A model generated the notes under the pieces. The model was not told where the DNA came from and ran no database searches. It saw nothing but the letters and a program-made list of their open reading frames with translations. A program made the position numbers and the translations under genes. From CAZQQN01 sp964549595 (GTDB lineage Bacteria; Bacteroidota; Bacteroidia; CAILMK01; CAYYUA01), in contig CAZJWK010000004.1 of NCBI GenBank assembly GCA_964549595.1, positions 7,223-71,222 on the forward strand: a stretch of DNA of 64,000 nucleotides, in the 5' to 3' direction. Below, piece after piece: positions 9,066 to 17,959 of the stretch. The stretch's first letter is position 1. Each line of letters starts with the position of its first letter.

Positions 9066-9724
9066 AAGCAAGCGATTTAATTACTGAGGAAGTACCTACA
9101 TTAAAACCAGAAAGTACTGTCAAAGAGGCAATAGCGATTTCAAAAGATTATTGCTTATGTGATATCCCGATTATTAAAGAAGAATATTTTATTGGCACCT
9201 TACCCGTTGATTTTATTGGCACAGATGATGAAGAAGAAAAAAGCTTAGGTGCTTTTAACGAAGATTTTAAGCATGCCAGTGTAGACACCAACCAGCACAT
9301 CTTAAATATTTTTGAGGTGGCCGCTGAAAACGAACTAACAGTTATTCCGGTCACTAAAGAGGGTAAACTTTATGAAGGGTCTATAACCATTACCCGTTTA
9401 TTGAATCATTTCGCAAGGATTTATTCCTTTAAAGAAAAAGGAGGAATTTTTACCTTAGAAATTCCTTTTAAAAATTATGACTTATCGGAAATTGCACGCA
9501 TTGTTGAATCCAATAATTCTAAAATACTTAGTTTATTTACGGAAACCTTGGATAACGACAATAAGGTATTCATAACCGTCAAAGTTAACACCATTGACTT
9601 GAGGCCATTACAAGCCACCTTTGAACGGTTCAATTATAAAATCGATGTGCATCATTTATATAACCAGAAAGATAGTGACCTAAAAGACCGCTATGATTTG
9701 CTAATCAAGTATCTCAATATTTAA
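9062..9724 (+). CDS. CBS-domain protein, probably with a C-terminal ACT-like part
   Basis: 220 residues. Residues 1-120 look like a pair of CBS motifs: MKASDLITEEVPTLKPEST with a second half around ILNIFEVAAENELTVIPVTKEGKLYEGSIT. Such modules bind adenosine nucleotides and act as energy sensors in larger enzymes or alone. Residues about 135-215 (TLEIPFKNYDLSEIARIVES and following) have the beta-alpha-beta pattern of an ACT-like domain, similar to AcuB-type proteins. No enzyme domain is attached. It is translationally coupled to the hydrolase upstream and precedes NAD kinase, so a link to nucleotide or NAD status is possible but is inference. Confidence 0.8.
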   Translation: MKASDLITEEVPTLKPESTVKEAIAISKDYCLCDIPIIKEEYFIGTLPVDFIGTDDEEEKSLGAFNEDFKHASVDTNQHILNIFEVAAENELTVIPVTKEGKLYEGSITITRLLNHFARIYSFKEKGGIFTLEIPFKNYDLSEIARIVESNNSKILSLFTETLDNDNKVFITVKVNTIDLRPLQATFERFNYKIDVHHLYNQKDSDLKDRYDLLIKYLNI

Positions 9725-9791
9725 GCTCGTTTACTGAAACTGCATTTTATTAATCCTTCCATGCCCCGTTGATTTAATAACTTATTATACT

Positions 9792-10679
9792 ATGAAATTT
9801 GCCATTTATGCAAGGACCGGGAAAAAAATTAACACTTCCCTTATTGAGCATTTTTTCAACCTTTTAGAAAAATACCAAATTGATTACTTTATAAACGAAA
9901 ACTTTCTCCAAGCACTAAACCATTATCAGGATTTTAATATTGAGCCCCAAAAAGCTTTTCAGGAAGATTCCTCCATTGAATATTTAGGGGTCAATTTTGT
10001 AGTGAGTTTGGGAGGAGACGGTACCCTTTTGGATACATTAACTTTGGTACAAAACACAGAAATACCTGTAATCGGCTTAAATACCGGCCGGTTAGGTTTC
10101 CTGGCCAATATTCCCAAAGAAACGCTTGACTTAGCCATTCAGGATTTATTCAATGAGCACTACTCAGTGGAATCCAGGACCCTGCTCAAACTTTCCGCTA
10201 ATAAGCACATTTTTCCAGAAAATAATTTTGCCCTTAATGACTTTACCATCCATAAAAGGGATAAGTCCTCAATGGTAACAGTAGAAACTTACCTTGACGG
10301 AGAATATTTCAATGTCTACTGGGCGGACGGTATCATAGCGGCAACACCAACTGGCTCTACAGGTTATTCATTGAGTTGCGGAGGTCCGATTATCTTCCCA
10401 AATGCTCAGAACATTATCCTAACACCCGTAGCTCCTCATAATCTAAACATCCGTCCCATTATTTTACCGGATACCTCTACAATCCAGTTCAAAGTCACCG
10501 GACGGGGTACCAATTATTTAGCCTCGCTGGATTCAAGGTATGAAGTGTTAGATTATTCTTATGAATTAACGGTTTGCAAGGCCCCGTTTTCCATGAAATT
10601 GGTTAAATTAGACAGGCAATCGTTCATTCAAACCTTAAGGGAAAAATTGAAGTGGGGAGTAGATACCCGTAATCAATAA
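9792..10679 (+). CDS. nadK: NAD kinase
   Basis: ATP-dependent phosphorylation of NAD to NADP, cytoplasmic. 295 residues, usual length. The family motif GGDGTLL is at about residue 75, followed by NTGRLGFLANI, and the NAD-binding segment ADGIIAATPTGSTGYSLS. It is an essential single-copy gene in most bacteria. Located downstream of the CBS protein with a 67-base gap and upstream of three DUF6089 genes. Confidence 0.96.
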   Translation: MKFAIYARTGKKINTSLIEHFFNLLEKYQIDYFINENFLQALNHYQDFNIEPQKAFQEDSSIEYLGVNFVVSLGGDGTLLDTLTLVQNTEIPVIGLNTGRLGFLANIPKETLDLAIQDLFNEHYSVESRTLLKLSANKHIFPENNFALNDFTIHKRDKSSMVTVETYLDGEYFNVYWADGIIAATPTGSTGYSLSCGGPIIFPNAQNIILTPVAPHNLNIRPIILPDTSTIQFKVTGRGTNYLASLDSRYEVLDYSYELTVCKAPFSMKLVKLDRQSFIQTLREKLKWGVDTRNQ

Positions 10680-10780
10680 TAATACTTCGGTTAATAAAAT
10701 CTTAAAAACAACATGGAGTTTCTACCAAAATTTTTATAATTTTACATCGGTTTAAACAAACTATAAAACCAATAAACCCT

Positions 10781-11614
10781 ATGAAACGCAGAGGATTTTC
10801 CTTATTTGTATTACTTTTTTTAACAAGTATCTTTACCCTTAAAGCCCAAGATAAAGAGGCTGGCTTGCTTTTAGGAGTTTCCCAATATCAAGGAGATTTA
10901 TCAAAAAGTGATTACACCCTGTCCGAAACACAACCAAGTTTTGGTGGCTTATTTCGGTATTATTTCAATCCCAAAATAAATTTAAAGGCCTCTATTTCCT
11001 ATGGGTGGCTTTCAGGAGATGATGCAAATTATGCTGATGAGGACCGCTTTCGAAAGAAAAGGAATTTAAGCTTTAAAACTCATTTATTAGAAGGTTCTGT
11101 TCAGGCAGAGTATAATATATTACCTTTTGTCAGTAATAGTCGCCTTTATAAATGGGCACCCTATGTTTTTACCGGTATCTCCGTGTTTAATTTTAATCCG
11201 AAAACTGAACACAAAGGCAGCACGGTTGATCTTCAACCTTTGGGTACTGAAGGTCAAGGCACTGCTGGTAGGCCGGATAAATACAGCCGGACCCAAATTT
11301 CAATCCCTTTTGGGGGTGGCATCAAATACAGTGTTGGTGGAGGCTGGAATATCGGTTTAGAATTCGGTTTAAGAAAGACATTTACTGATTACATTGATGA
11401 TGTCAGTGACAGTTATAGTGATCAATACGCAGGACCCGATGCAGAACTGGCAGCGGATGTAGCTGACCGATCAGAGGAAATTGACAGGTTCGACAATCAA
11501 GCTTTCGAAGGAGGGGATGGCCGTGGTAATCCTGATTTAGATGATTGGTATAGTCAACTCGGTTTCACAATAACCAAAACGTTCCGTAAGCAAAAGTGTA
11601 TGGGGTTTTATTAA
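10781..11614 (+). CDS. DUF6089 outer-membrane barrel protein, copy 1
   Basis: 277 residues with a signal peptide (MKRRGFSLFVLLFLTSIFTLKAQ). The rest alternates strand-like segments and resembles an eight-stranded porin-like barrel. It shares landmarks with the next two genes: a GDLS motif near the mature N-terminus, RNLSFK, FNFNPKTEHKG, LQPLGTEGQG, FTDYIDDVS and GNPDLDDWY. The family is restricted to Bacteroidota as far as I know and its function is undescribed. First of three tandem paralogues, each separated by about 80-105 bases, upstream of uppS and bamA. Confidence 0.85.
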   Translation: MKRRGFSLFVLLFLTSIFTLKAQDKEAGLLLGVSQYQGDLSKSDYTLSETQPSFGGLFRYYFNPKINLKASISYGWLSGDDANYADEDRFRKKRNLSFKTHLLEGSVQAEYNILPFVSNSRLYKWAPYVFTGISVFNFNPKTEHKGSTVDLQPLGTEGQGTAGRPDKYSRTQISIPFGGGIKYSVGGGWNIGLEFGLRKTFTDYIDDVSDSYSDQYAGPDAELAADVADRSEEIDRFDNQAFEGGDGRGNPDLDDWYSQLGFTITKTFRKQKCMGFY

Positions 11615-11694
11615 ATAAAACCTGATTTTAATTTCATCTTTCCCTACAATTTTCTTTATTTCGCTCCGTTTCAAACAAGAAAAGGGGAACTAAC

Positions 11695-12516
11695 ATGAAA
11701 AAACTAACATGCCTCCTATGGATTTTATTACCATCAACACTTTTGGCTCAAAATTGGGAATTCGGAGTAATGGGTGGTGCTTCAGTCTATTCGGGAGATC
11801 TTGCCGAAGAATTCGTAGCGGTCAATGAAATTCACCCAGCTTTTGGTGGTATTGTTCGTTATAACTTTAATAAATATGTGACTTTAAAAAGTAATATTTA
11901 TTACGGAACCATTAGCGGGGATGACGCAAATTCCGATGATCCGTTTAGGGTTCAAAGAAACTTAAGCTTTCAATCGACTATCCTTGATATTGGTGCTCAG
12001 GCCGAGATTAATTTTATGGGGTTTAAAACCACTGAGCCAAGATTCAGAACCTCTATTTACGGTTTAATTGGTTTTTCCGTGTTCAGATTCAATCCTAAGA
12101 CGAAATACAATGGCAGATGGGTTGAGCTTCAACCTTTGGGCACAGAAGGTCAGGGAACTACTAAATTCAACGAGCGTGATAAATATGCCTTAACCCAGGT
12201 TTCCATACCCCTTGGTTTAGGAGTTAAACATGCCTTTAATAAGCATTGGAGTATTGGCATTGAAATAAGTGGAAGGAAAACATTCACCGATTATTTGGAT
12301 GACGTCAGTAAAACTTACGTGGCACCGGAATTATTAAGGGCAACCCACGGACCCATTTCTGCTAACCTTTCTAACAGAACCGGTGAGGTATTAGATGAAC
12401 GTAAAGACTTGGATTCAAGAAATGGTAGAGGAGATCCCACTGATGATGATTGGTATTATTTTGCCGGTGTAACCGTTACCTACACCATCGTTCCTGGTAG
12501 GTGCTTTGAATTTTAG
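11695..12516 (+). CDS. DUF6089 outer-membrane barrel protein, copy 2
   Basis: 273 residues, signal peptide MKKLTCLLWILLPSTLLAQ. Closest to copy 1: RNLSFQS, FRFNPKTKYNG, LQPLGTEGQG, FTDYLDDVS and GRGDPTDDDWYYFAG are nearly shared. The mature protein starts NWEFGVMGGASVYSGDL, a surface-barrel style opening also seen in copy 3 (NWEGGFFGGASNYRGDL). Probably arose by local duplication. No catalytic residues are evident, consistent with a structural or channel protein, which is inference. Confidence 0.85.
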   Translation: MKKLTCLLWILLPSTLLAQNWEFGVMGGASVYSGDLAEEFVAVNEIHPAFGGIVRYNFNKYVTLKSNIYYGTISGDDANSDDPFRVQRNLSFQSTILDIGAQAEINFMGFKTTEPRFRTSIYGLIGFSVFRFNPKTKYNGRWVELQPLGTEGQGTTKFNERDKYALTQVSIPLGLGVKHAFNKHWSIGIEISGRKTFTDYLDDVSKTYVAPELLRATHGPISANLSNRTGEVLDERKDLDSRNGRGDPTDDDWYYFAGVTVTYTIVPGRCFEF

Positions 12517-12620
12517 CACTTTAAAAGCCTTAAGTCACTTATTAAGGATTTACCATCATCCTGTCTTCGCTTCTTCTTCTCAATGACAATAAAATCCTTT
12601 TTTACAAGTTAGGAACAGAT

Positions 12621-13433
12621 ATGGGAAAGTATTGGACTGTTTTGGCGTTATGCTTAATTTCATCTTTTAGTATTTCCGCTCAAAATTGGGAAGGAGGTTT
12701 TTTTGGTGGAGCGAGTAATTACCGAGGGGATTTATCACCCTATATTACACCATCCGAAACCCACTCTGCACAAGGCTTTTACTTAAAAAGGAATTTGAGT
12801 CAGTTTTTTTCATTTAATTTTGGGTTGACCCAAGGAACTATTTCGGCTGATGACCAAAATTATAAACACCTCCAAAAAAGAAACCTGAGCTTTAAATCCC
12901 AAATAACAGAATTATCTGCCACTGTTGAGTTTAATTTTTTTCCTTTCCTGAAAGGGCTTAAACCTAATCAATTTACCCCTTTTGTTTTTACAGGGTTAGG
13001 ATTTTTCAGGTTTAATCCAAAAACCGAATACAATGGTCGTACTTACGAACTGGCAAAATATAATACTGAAGGACAAGGCATTACAAAAGATGCCCCTTCT
13101 GAATATAGCCTATACCAGCCATCTATACCCATGGGTGGCGGACTCAAGTTAAGATTGGCAAAGCGTTTGAATTTAGGTTTTAGGGTAGGTTATAGGGCTA
13201 CGTTTTTTGATTTTCTGGATGATGTTAGTACTAATTATCCCAGTAAAGAGGCTTTGGATCAAAAGGGTAAGGATTTAAGCATAAAGCTCAGTGACAGAAG
13301 TAAAAAATCAGAAACTTATTATACAGGGCCCAAAAAGCAAAGAGGGGATCCCCAGAATAACGACTGGTATGTTTTTGCAGGGATCACGCTATCCTACCAT
13401 ATTAAAAATTCAATTTGTTACGATTTTAATTAA
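12621..13433 (+). CDS. DUF6089 outer-membrane barrel protein, copy 3
   Basis: 270 residues, signal peptide ending SISAQ. The most diverged of the trio: it keeps RNLSFKS, FRFNPKTEYNG, FLDDVS and RGDPQNNDWYVFAG, but the LQPLGTEGQG segment reads LAKYNTEGQG. It ends with ICYDFN, compared with KCMGFY and RCFEF in copies 1 and 2, so a Cys close to the C-terminus is shared by all three, an unusual feature for an outer-membrane barrel. It is followed by uppS after only 27 bases. Confidence 0.85.
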   Translation: MGKYWTVLALCLISSFSISAQNWEGGFFGGASNYRGDLSPYITPSETHSAQGFYLKRNLSQFFSFNFGLTQGTISADDQNYKHLQKRNLSFKSQITELSATVEFNFFPFLKGLKPNQFTPFVFTGLGFFRFNPKTEYNGRTYELAKYNTEGQGITKDAPSEYSLYQPSIPMGGGLKLRLAKRLNLGFRVGYRATFFDFLDDVSTNYPSKEALDQKGKDLSIKLSDRSKKSETYYTGPKKQRGDPQNNDWYVFAGITLSYHIKNSICYDFN

Positions 13434-13438
13434 CTTTG
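13431..13438 (+). promoter_or_regulatory. Possible -7 element (TAACTTTG) before uppS
   Basis: Exact TAnnTTTG match followed by CA, overlapping the end of DUF6089 copy 3 and 23 bases before the uppS start. The upstream TTTG at 13414 is only 13 bases away rather than 19-21, so this is a tentative call. Confidence 0.4.
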
Positions 13439-13460
13439 CAAGTTATTTTTAAAGCTTGCC

Positions 13461-14201
13461 ATGGAAAACCTGAAAGACCAAATAGTCAAGCATCATTTGC
13501 CTCAGCATATTGCCGTTATAATGGACGGCAATGGTAGATGGGCGAAGCAACACGGAATGGATCGGATTTATGGTCATAATCACGGAGTGACTGCCGTTAG
13601 GAATACTGCGGAAGCGTGTGCTGAAATTGGGGTCAGTTACCTAACCCTTTATGCCTTTTCAAGTGAGAATTGGAAAAGGCCGGAAGAAGAAATAAACGCT
13701 TTAATGGATTTATTGGTCCAGACCATTAAAAATGAAATGCAAACGCTTCAGGATAATAACATCGCTCTTTCTGCCATCGGGGATTTGGAGAACCTTCCTA
13801 AAGCCTGCTATCATAGTTTATTCGAAGCCATTAATGATACAAAGCACAATACTGGATTAACCTTAAACCTTGCTTTAAGTTACAGCGGGCGATGGGACAT
13901 AATTCAGGCAGCTAAAACCTTGGGTTACAAAATCAAGGAAGGTGAACTTTCCCCGGATGATGTAAATGAAGAAGTTTTTAAATCCCATCTGACCACTTCA
14001 AACATTCCTGATCCTGCGCTTTTAATTAGAACAAGTGGGGAAACCCGGATAAGTAACTTTTTAACTTGGGAATTGGCTTATACGGAATTGATTTTTTTCC
14101 AGAAAAATTGGCCCGAATTTACCAAAGACGACCTTTATCAGGCCATTGTGGATTACCAAAATCGTGAAAGAAGATTCGGATTGATTAGCGAACAAATTTA
14201 A
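13461..14201 (+). CDS. uppS: Isoprenyl transferase (undecaprenyl diphosphate synthase)
   Basis: Cis-prenyltransferase that extends farnesyl diphosphate with isopentenyl diphosphate to the C55 carrier used for peptidoglycan and other envelope glycans. 246 residues. Catalytic Asp in VIMDGNGRWAKQ, followed by GHNHGVTAVRN; later motifs YAFSSENWKRP and LIRTSGETRISNF. Located eight bases ahead of bamA, so the carrier lipid and barrel assembly genes are likely transcribed together. Confidence 0.96.
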   Translation: MENLKDQIVKHHLPQHIAVIMDGNGRWAKQHGMDRIYGHNHGVTAVRNTAEACAEIGVSYLTLYAFSSENWKRPEEEINALMDLLVQTIKNEMQTLQDNNIALSAIGDLENLPKACYHSLFEAINDTKHNTGLTLNLALSYSGRWDIIQAAKTLGYKIKEGELSPDDVNEEVFKSHLTTSNIPDPALLIRTSGETRISNFLTWELAYTELIFFQKNWPEFTKDDLYQAIVDYQNRERRFGLISEQI

Positions 14202-14209
14202 AAGGTTTT

Positions 14210-16717
14210 ATGAGAGGAAGTAGTCAGAAAATTTTGTTCATTTTCCTGTTAATTTATTTTTCGGGTTTAAATGGGGCATTAGCACAAGTGGACACACCCG
14301 ACTTAGGGCGAAAACCTATAATGGATTATCAAACCCCTTCCCAATACAATTTAGCAGACATTTCAATAAGAGGTAATGGAAGAATAAACAAGAAGGTAAT
14401 TAAAGCCTATTCTGGCCTTAAGGAAGGGCAACAAATCTCTATTCCGGGTGATGATATCAGCAATGCTATTCGAAATTTATGGGATCAAAACCTTTTTAAA
14501 GATGTCTCCATTAAAATTAATAAAATAAAAAATAACAATGTTTTTCTATTAATTGACCTGGATACGAGGCCCCGGTTAGCTAAGTTTAAAATAAAAGGTG
14601 TTTCAAGAAATGAGGCATCTGATATTAGGGAAAAAATTCAGTTGGTTAAGGGAAAAATTTTAACCCGCCAACTTATTAAAGAGGTCAAAAATAAAATCAA
14701 GACCTACTTTAGGGATGAAGGTTACCTCAAAGCCCAGATTAATATTGAGGCCGAAGAAGGTAACCTTTTTAAGAAGAAAAATTCAACCTTAATCATTGAT
14801 ATTGACAAGGGTGAAAAAATTAAAATTAAGGACATTACCTTCTCAGGAAATAAAAATTTCAAAGCCCGTAAGTTAAGGAGAGCAATGGAAAATACAAACC
14901 AAAAAAGCCTCCTTAATCTTTTCAAATCAGCCAAGTTTAACCCTGAACATTACAAAGCCGACAAGAAAAAACTAATACAATTTTACAATAAACATGGTTA
15001 CCGGGATGCAAAGATTGTATCAGATACTATCATTACCCTTTCCGAAAAGCGGATCAAAATTCATATCGATTTAAAAGAAGGAAAAAAGTATTACTTTGGA
15101 AATATTACCTGGACTGGTAACACAAAATATAGTACGAAATTCTTAAACTCAGTATTAAACATTGACAAGGGGGATATTTACAATCCTTCCTTATTGCAAC
15201 GAAACCTCCGTTTCAATAAAAGGGGTTTAGACGTTTCTTCCCTTTACATGGATAACGGTTATTTATTTTTTAATGTCAAACCCGTAGAAACCAGGGTTTA
15301 CAATGACACCGTTGATATTGAGATTCGCATTAATGAAGGCAAACAAGCCACTATAGATGAAATCACTATTAGTGGAAATACCAAAACCAGCGACCACGTA
15401 ATTTTAAGAGAGTTAAGGACCCGGCCGGGCGATAAATTTAGTCGGTCTGATATCATTCGTTCAAGAAGGGAATTAGCCCAATTGGGTTATTTTGACGCCA
15501 AGAAAACCAATATCACACCCAAACCCAATCCGCAAGAAGGAACAGTGGATATTAATTACGATGTAGTAGAGCAGCCTTCCGACCAACTCCAATTACAAGG
15601 GGGCTGGGGAGCTGGTCAGTTGGTAGGCAGTGTCGGTATCCAATTCAATAACTTTTCTCTGAGTAAAATAACAGATTTTGAAACCTGGAAACCTCTTCCT
15701 TCCGGGGATGGACAAAAATTAAGTCTTAAAGCTTACTCCAATGGAAGACGATATTCCTCCTTTAATTTCTCTTTTACCGAACCATGGCTTGGCGGACGCA
15801 AACCCAACTCCCTCACTATTGGAGCATATTATTCCGTCCAGGCAAGAGGAAAAAGGGGCACACCTGAAAGGCAAGCCCTTAGGATAACCGGTGTTAATGT
15901 GGGACTGGGAAAGCGCCTGAATTTCCCGGATAATTATTTTAATTTAAACAACACCCTGGAATTTCAAAGGTATAAATTGGAGGACTATCAATTACCGGAA
16001 CTTACCCAGAACCTGGGTTTCCAGAATGGAAAGTCTTTTTCCATAAGTTTAAAGCACAAACTTTCAAGAAATTCAGTAAATGACCGAATTTATCCCACTA
16101 AAGGTGGTAAATATTCCCTATCGGTTAAATATACACCTCCTTATTCCTCTTTTAGTAATACAAACTTTGAGGATGTAGATGCGCAGCGTAGATACAAATG
16201 GCTTGAATTCCATAAATGGAAGTTTAAATCCTCATATTTCCTGAATCTCGTTGATGATTTGGTCTTAAATGCCCGCGCTAATTTCGGTTATTTAGGCCTA
16301 TACAATAGTAATATCGGTGTTACTCCGTTTGAACGATTCTTCGTAGGAGGTGATGGTTTGCAAGGATTTCAACTGGATGGAAGGGAATTGATCCGGTTAA
16401 GAGGCTATCAGAATAATGCTTTGAATCCCGGTCTTGGCGCAAATATCTTTAATAAGTACACCTTGGAATTGCGTTATCCCGTTCTGCGGAGACGTTCAGC
16501 AAAAATCTTTTTCCAAACTTTTCTGGAAGGGGGTAATAGTTGGTTAGGTATTGAAAATTTTAACCCTTTTGATATTCATCGGTCTGCAGGTGTGGGAGTA
16601 CGCGTTTTCCTACCCATGTTCGGACTTCTTGGGGTCGACTGGGGCTATGGCTTTGATTCACAGAATGTAAGAGGAAGCCCGAGTCAGTTCCACATTTCAA
16701 TAGGGAGGCGTTTTTAA
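14210..16717 (+). CDS. bamA: Outer membrane protein assembly factor BamA
   Basis: 835 residues. Signal peptide to about residue 26 (NGALAQ), then repeated POTRA domains (about 45-420; for example ISIRGNGRINKKVIKAYS, DITFSGNKNFKARKLRR and EITISGNTKTSDHVILRELR) and the Omp85 barrel (about 450-835). The barrel motif is RLRGYQNN, the counterpart of the family VRGF/Y, and the final residue is Phe. It inserts beta-barrel proteins into the outer membrane. Followed by two Skp-type chaperone genes, the usual partner arrangement. Confidence 0.95.
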   Translation: MRGSSQKILFIFLLIYFSGLNGALAQVDTPDLGRKPIMDYQTPSQYNLADISIRGNGRINKKVIKAYSGLKEGQQISIPGDDISNAIRNLWDQNLFKDVSIKINKIKNNNVFLLIDLDTRPRLAKFKIKGVSRNEASDIREKIQLVKGKILTRQLIKEVKNKIKTYFRDEGYLKAQINIEAEEGNLFKKKNSTLIIDIDKGEKIKIKDITFSGNKNFKARKLRRAMENTNQKSLLNLFKSAKFNPEHYKADKKKLIQFYNKHGYRDAKIVSDTIITLSEKRIKIHIDLKEGKKYYFGNITWTGNTKYSTKFLNSVLNIDKGDIYNPSLLQRNLRFNKRGLDVSSLYMDNGYLFFNVKPVETRVYNDTVDIEIRINEGKQATIDEITISGNTKTSDHVILRELRTRPGDKFSRSDIIRSRRELAQLGYFDAKKTNITPKPNPQEGTVDINYDVVEQPSDQLQLQGGWGAGQLVGSVGIQFNNFSLSKITDFETWKPLPSGDGQKLSLKAYSNGRRYSSFNFSFTEPWLGGRKPNSLTIGAYYSVQARGKRGTPERQALRITGVNVGLGKRLNFPDNYFNLNNTLEFQRYKLEDYQLPELTQNLGFQNGKSFSISLKHKLSRNSVNDRIYPTKGGKYSLSVKYTPPYSSFSNTNFEDVDAQRRYKWLEFHKWKFKSSYFLNLVDDLVLNARANFGYLGLYNSNIGVTPFERFFVGGDGLQGFQLDGRELIRLRGYQNNALNPGLGANIFNKYTLELRYPVLRRRSAKIFFQTFLEGGNSWLGIENFNPFDIHRSAGVGVRVFLPMFGLLGVDWGYGFDSQNVRGSPSQFHISIGRRF

Positions 16718-16762
16718 AAGCATTATTGGCTTTTTCTTGTCTTATAAACACAAAATTTAACT

Positions 16763-17332
16763 ATGTTAAGGAAATTATTTGTCATCGGTTTCTGCTTAGT
16801 GCTTTTAAGTTTTGTTGATGTTACGGCCCAAAGATTCGCCTATGTCAACACCGAATATATTTTACAAAAAATGCCGGAATATAAAGCCGCACAAGAAAAA
16901 CTAGATCAGTTGACCAAGAGGTGGAAAGAAGAAATACAGAAAAGGGTGAAAGAAATCGACAAGCTTTATAACAATTACCAAGCAGAAAAAGCACTCCTCC
17001 CGGAAAAAGAAAAACAAAAGCGTGAAGAGAAAATTGCCCGGAAAGAAGAAGCCCTGAAAAAATTCAAAGAAGAAAAATTTGGTGAAGAAGGAGAGCTTTA
17101 TCAAAAAAGGAAGGAGCTTATAAAGCCTATCCAGGATCGTGTATTTAATAAAGTGCAAAAGCTTGCCAAGGAACAATCTCTTGATTTCGTTTTCGATAAA
17201 AGTGGGGCTGTGACTATGCTTTACACCAATGCTAAATACAACAGGAGTGACAAGGTTCTTAAAATGCTTGGTGTGGATGTCAATGAATCCAAAGAAAAAT
17301 CCGGGGAATCAGAGAAAGATGGGAGGCGTTAA
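16763..17332 (+). CDS. OmpH/Skp family periplasmic chaperone, copy 1
   Basis: 189 residues, signal peptide MLRKLFVIGFCLVLLSFVDVTAQ. Typical Skp start of the mature chain, RFAYVNTEYILQKMPEY, then a highly charged coiled coil (about 45-125) and a C-terminal strand region (LDFVFDKSGAVTMLY). A Lys/Glu-rich tail of about 20 residues extends beyond the usual end. Skp trimers hold unfolded barrel proteins for BamA. Forty-five bases downstream of bamA. Confidence 0.92.
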   Translation: MLRKLFVIGFCLVLLSFVDVTAQRFAYVNTEYILQKMPEYKAAQEKLDQLTKRWKEEIQKRVKEIDKLYNNYQAEKALLPEKEKQKREEKIARKEEALKKFKEEKFGEEGELYQKRKELIKPIQDRVFNKVQKLAKEQSLDFVFDKSGAVTMLYTNAKYNRSDKVLKMLGVDVNESKEKSGESEKDGRR

Positions 17333-17411
17333 GCCAAAATATTTTTTAATGTCCCTATTTAAATTTCAAAAAATTGGGCATGCCACAATTAATCAACAAT
17401 AAATTATTTAT

Positions 17412-17419
17412 TAATTTTG
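17412..17419 (+). promoter_or_regulatory. Possible -7 element (TAATTTTG) before second Skp gene
   Basis: TAnnTTTG box followed by CATCC, 22 bases before the start of the second OmpH gene, in a 109-base gap. No properly spaced TTTG upstream. It may allow separate expression of the second copy. Confidence 0.4.
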
Positions 17420-17441
17420 CATCCATAAAAATTATTGAAAA

Positions 17442-17945
17442 ATGACTACAATCAAAGGTTTTCTCACTGCTTTTATAGTATGCTTTACCATTTTCCAAGC
17501 TTCGGGGCAGAATTTAGCACACGTAGACAGAAGTGAAATTTTACAATCCATGCCAGAGGTAAAAAAAGCAAGACAAAACTTGAAAAAGTATAGTGAAGAA
17601 ATGCAGAGGCAGGTTGAAGATTTAATGAAGGAATACCGGAATAAGATTCAAAGTTTCCAAAAGCGAAAAGGGAACATGTCCAGCACCATGAGAAATGATA
17701 AGCAAAGGGAATTAAAAAACCTTGAGGAAAGGATTCAAAAATTCCGGAAAGACGCCCAAAAACAAGTAACCGAAAAAGAAAAGGAGCTTTTACAGCCCAT
17801 TATTGATAAAGTAAACAAAGCCATTGAGAATGTAGCCAAGAAAAAAGGTTACACTTACGTTTTCGATGCCTCCCAGCGTTCAATCTTGTATGCTAAAGAA
17901 AGCAGAGATATCACACCTTTAGTCAAACAAAGATTGGGTTTATAA
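17442..17945 (+). CDS. OmpH/Skp family periplasmic chaperone, copy 2
   Basis: 167 residues, signal peptide ending QASGQ, mature start NLAHVDRSEILQSMPEV, central coiled coil (about 40-125) and end strands GYTYVFDASQRSILYA. It shares the fold and the ILQ-MPE signature with the preceding gene but little of the coiled-coil sequence, so the duplication is old; paired ompH genes after bamA are common in Bacteroidota. Confidence 0.92.
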   Translation: MTTIKGFLTAFIVCFTIFQASGQNLAHVDRSEILQSMPEVKKARQNLKKYSEEMQRQVEDLMKEYRNKIQSFQKRKGNMSSTMRNDKQRELKNLEERIQKFRKDAQKQVTEKEKELLQPIIDKVNKAIENVAKKKGYTYVFDASQRSILYAKESRDITPLVKQRLGL

Positions 17946-17959
17946 ACACCCTAAAGCCC

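Noticed and set aside
16901..17176. 91-codon antisense frame with very high Phe content
   Set aside because: It mirrors the Lys/Glu-rich coiled coil of the Skp gene; typical shadow frame.
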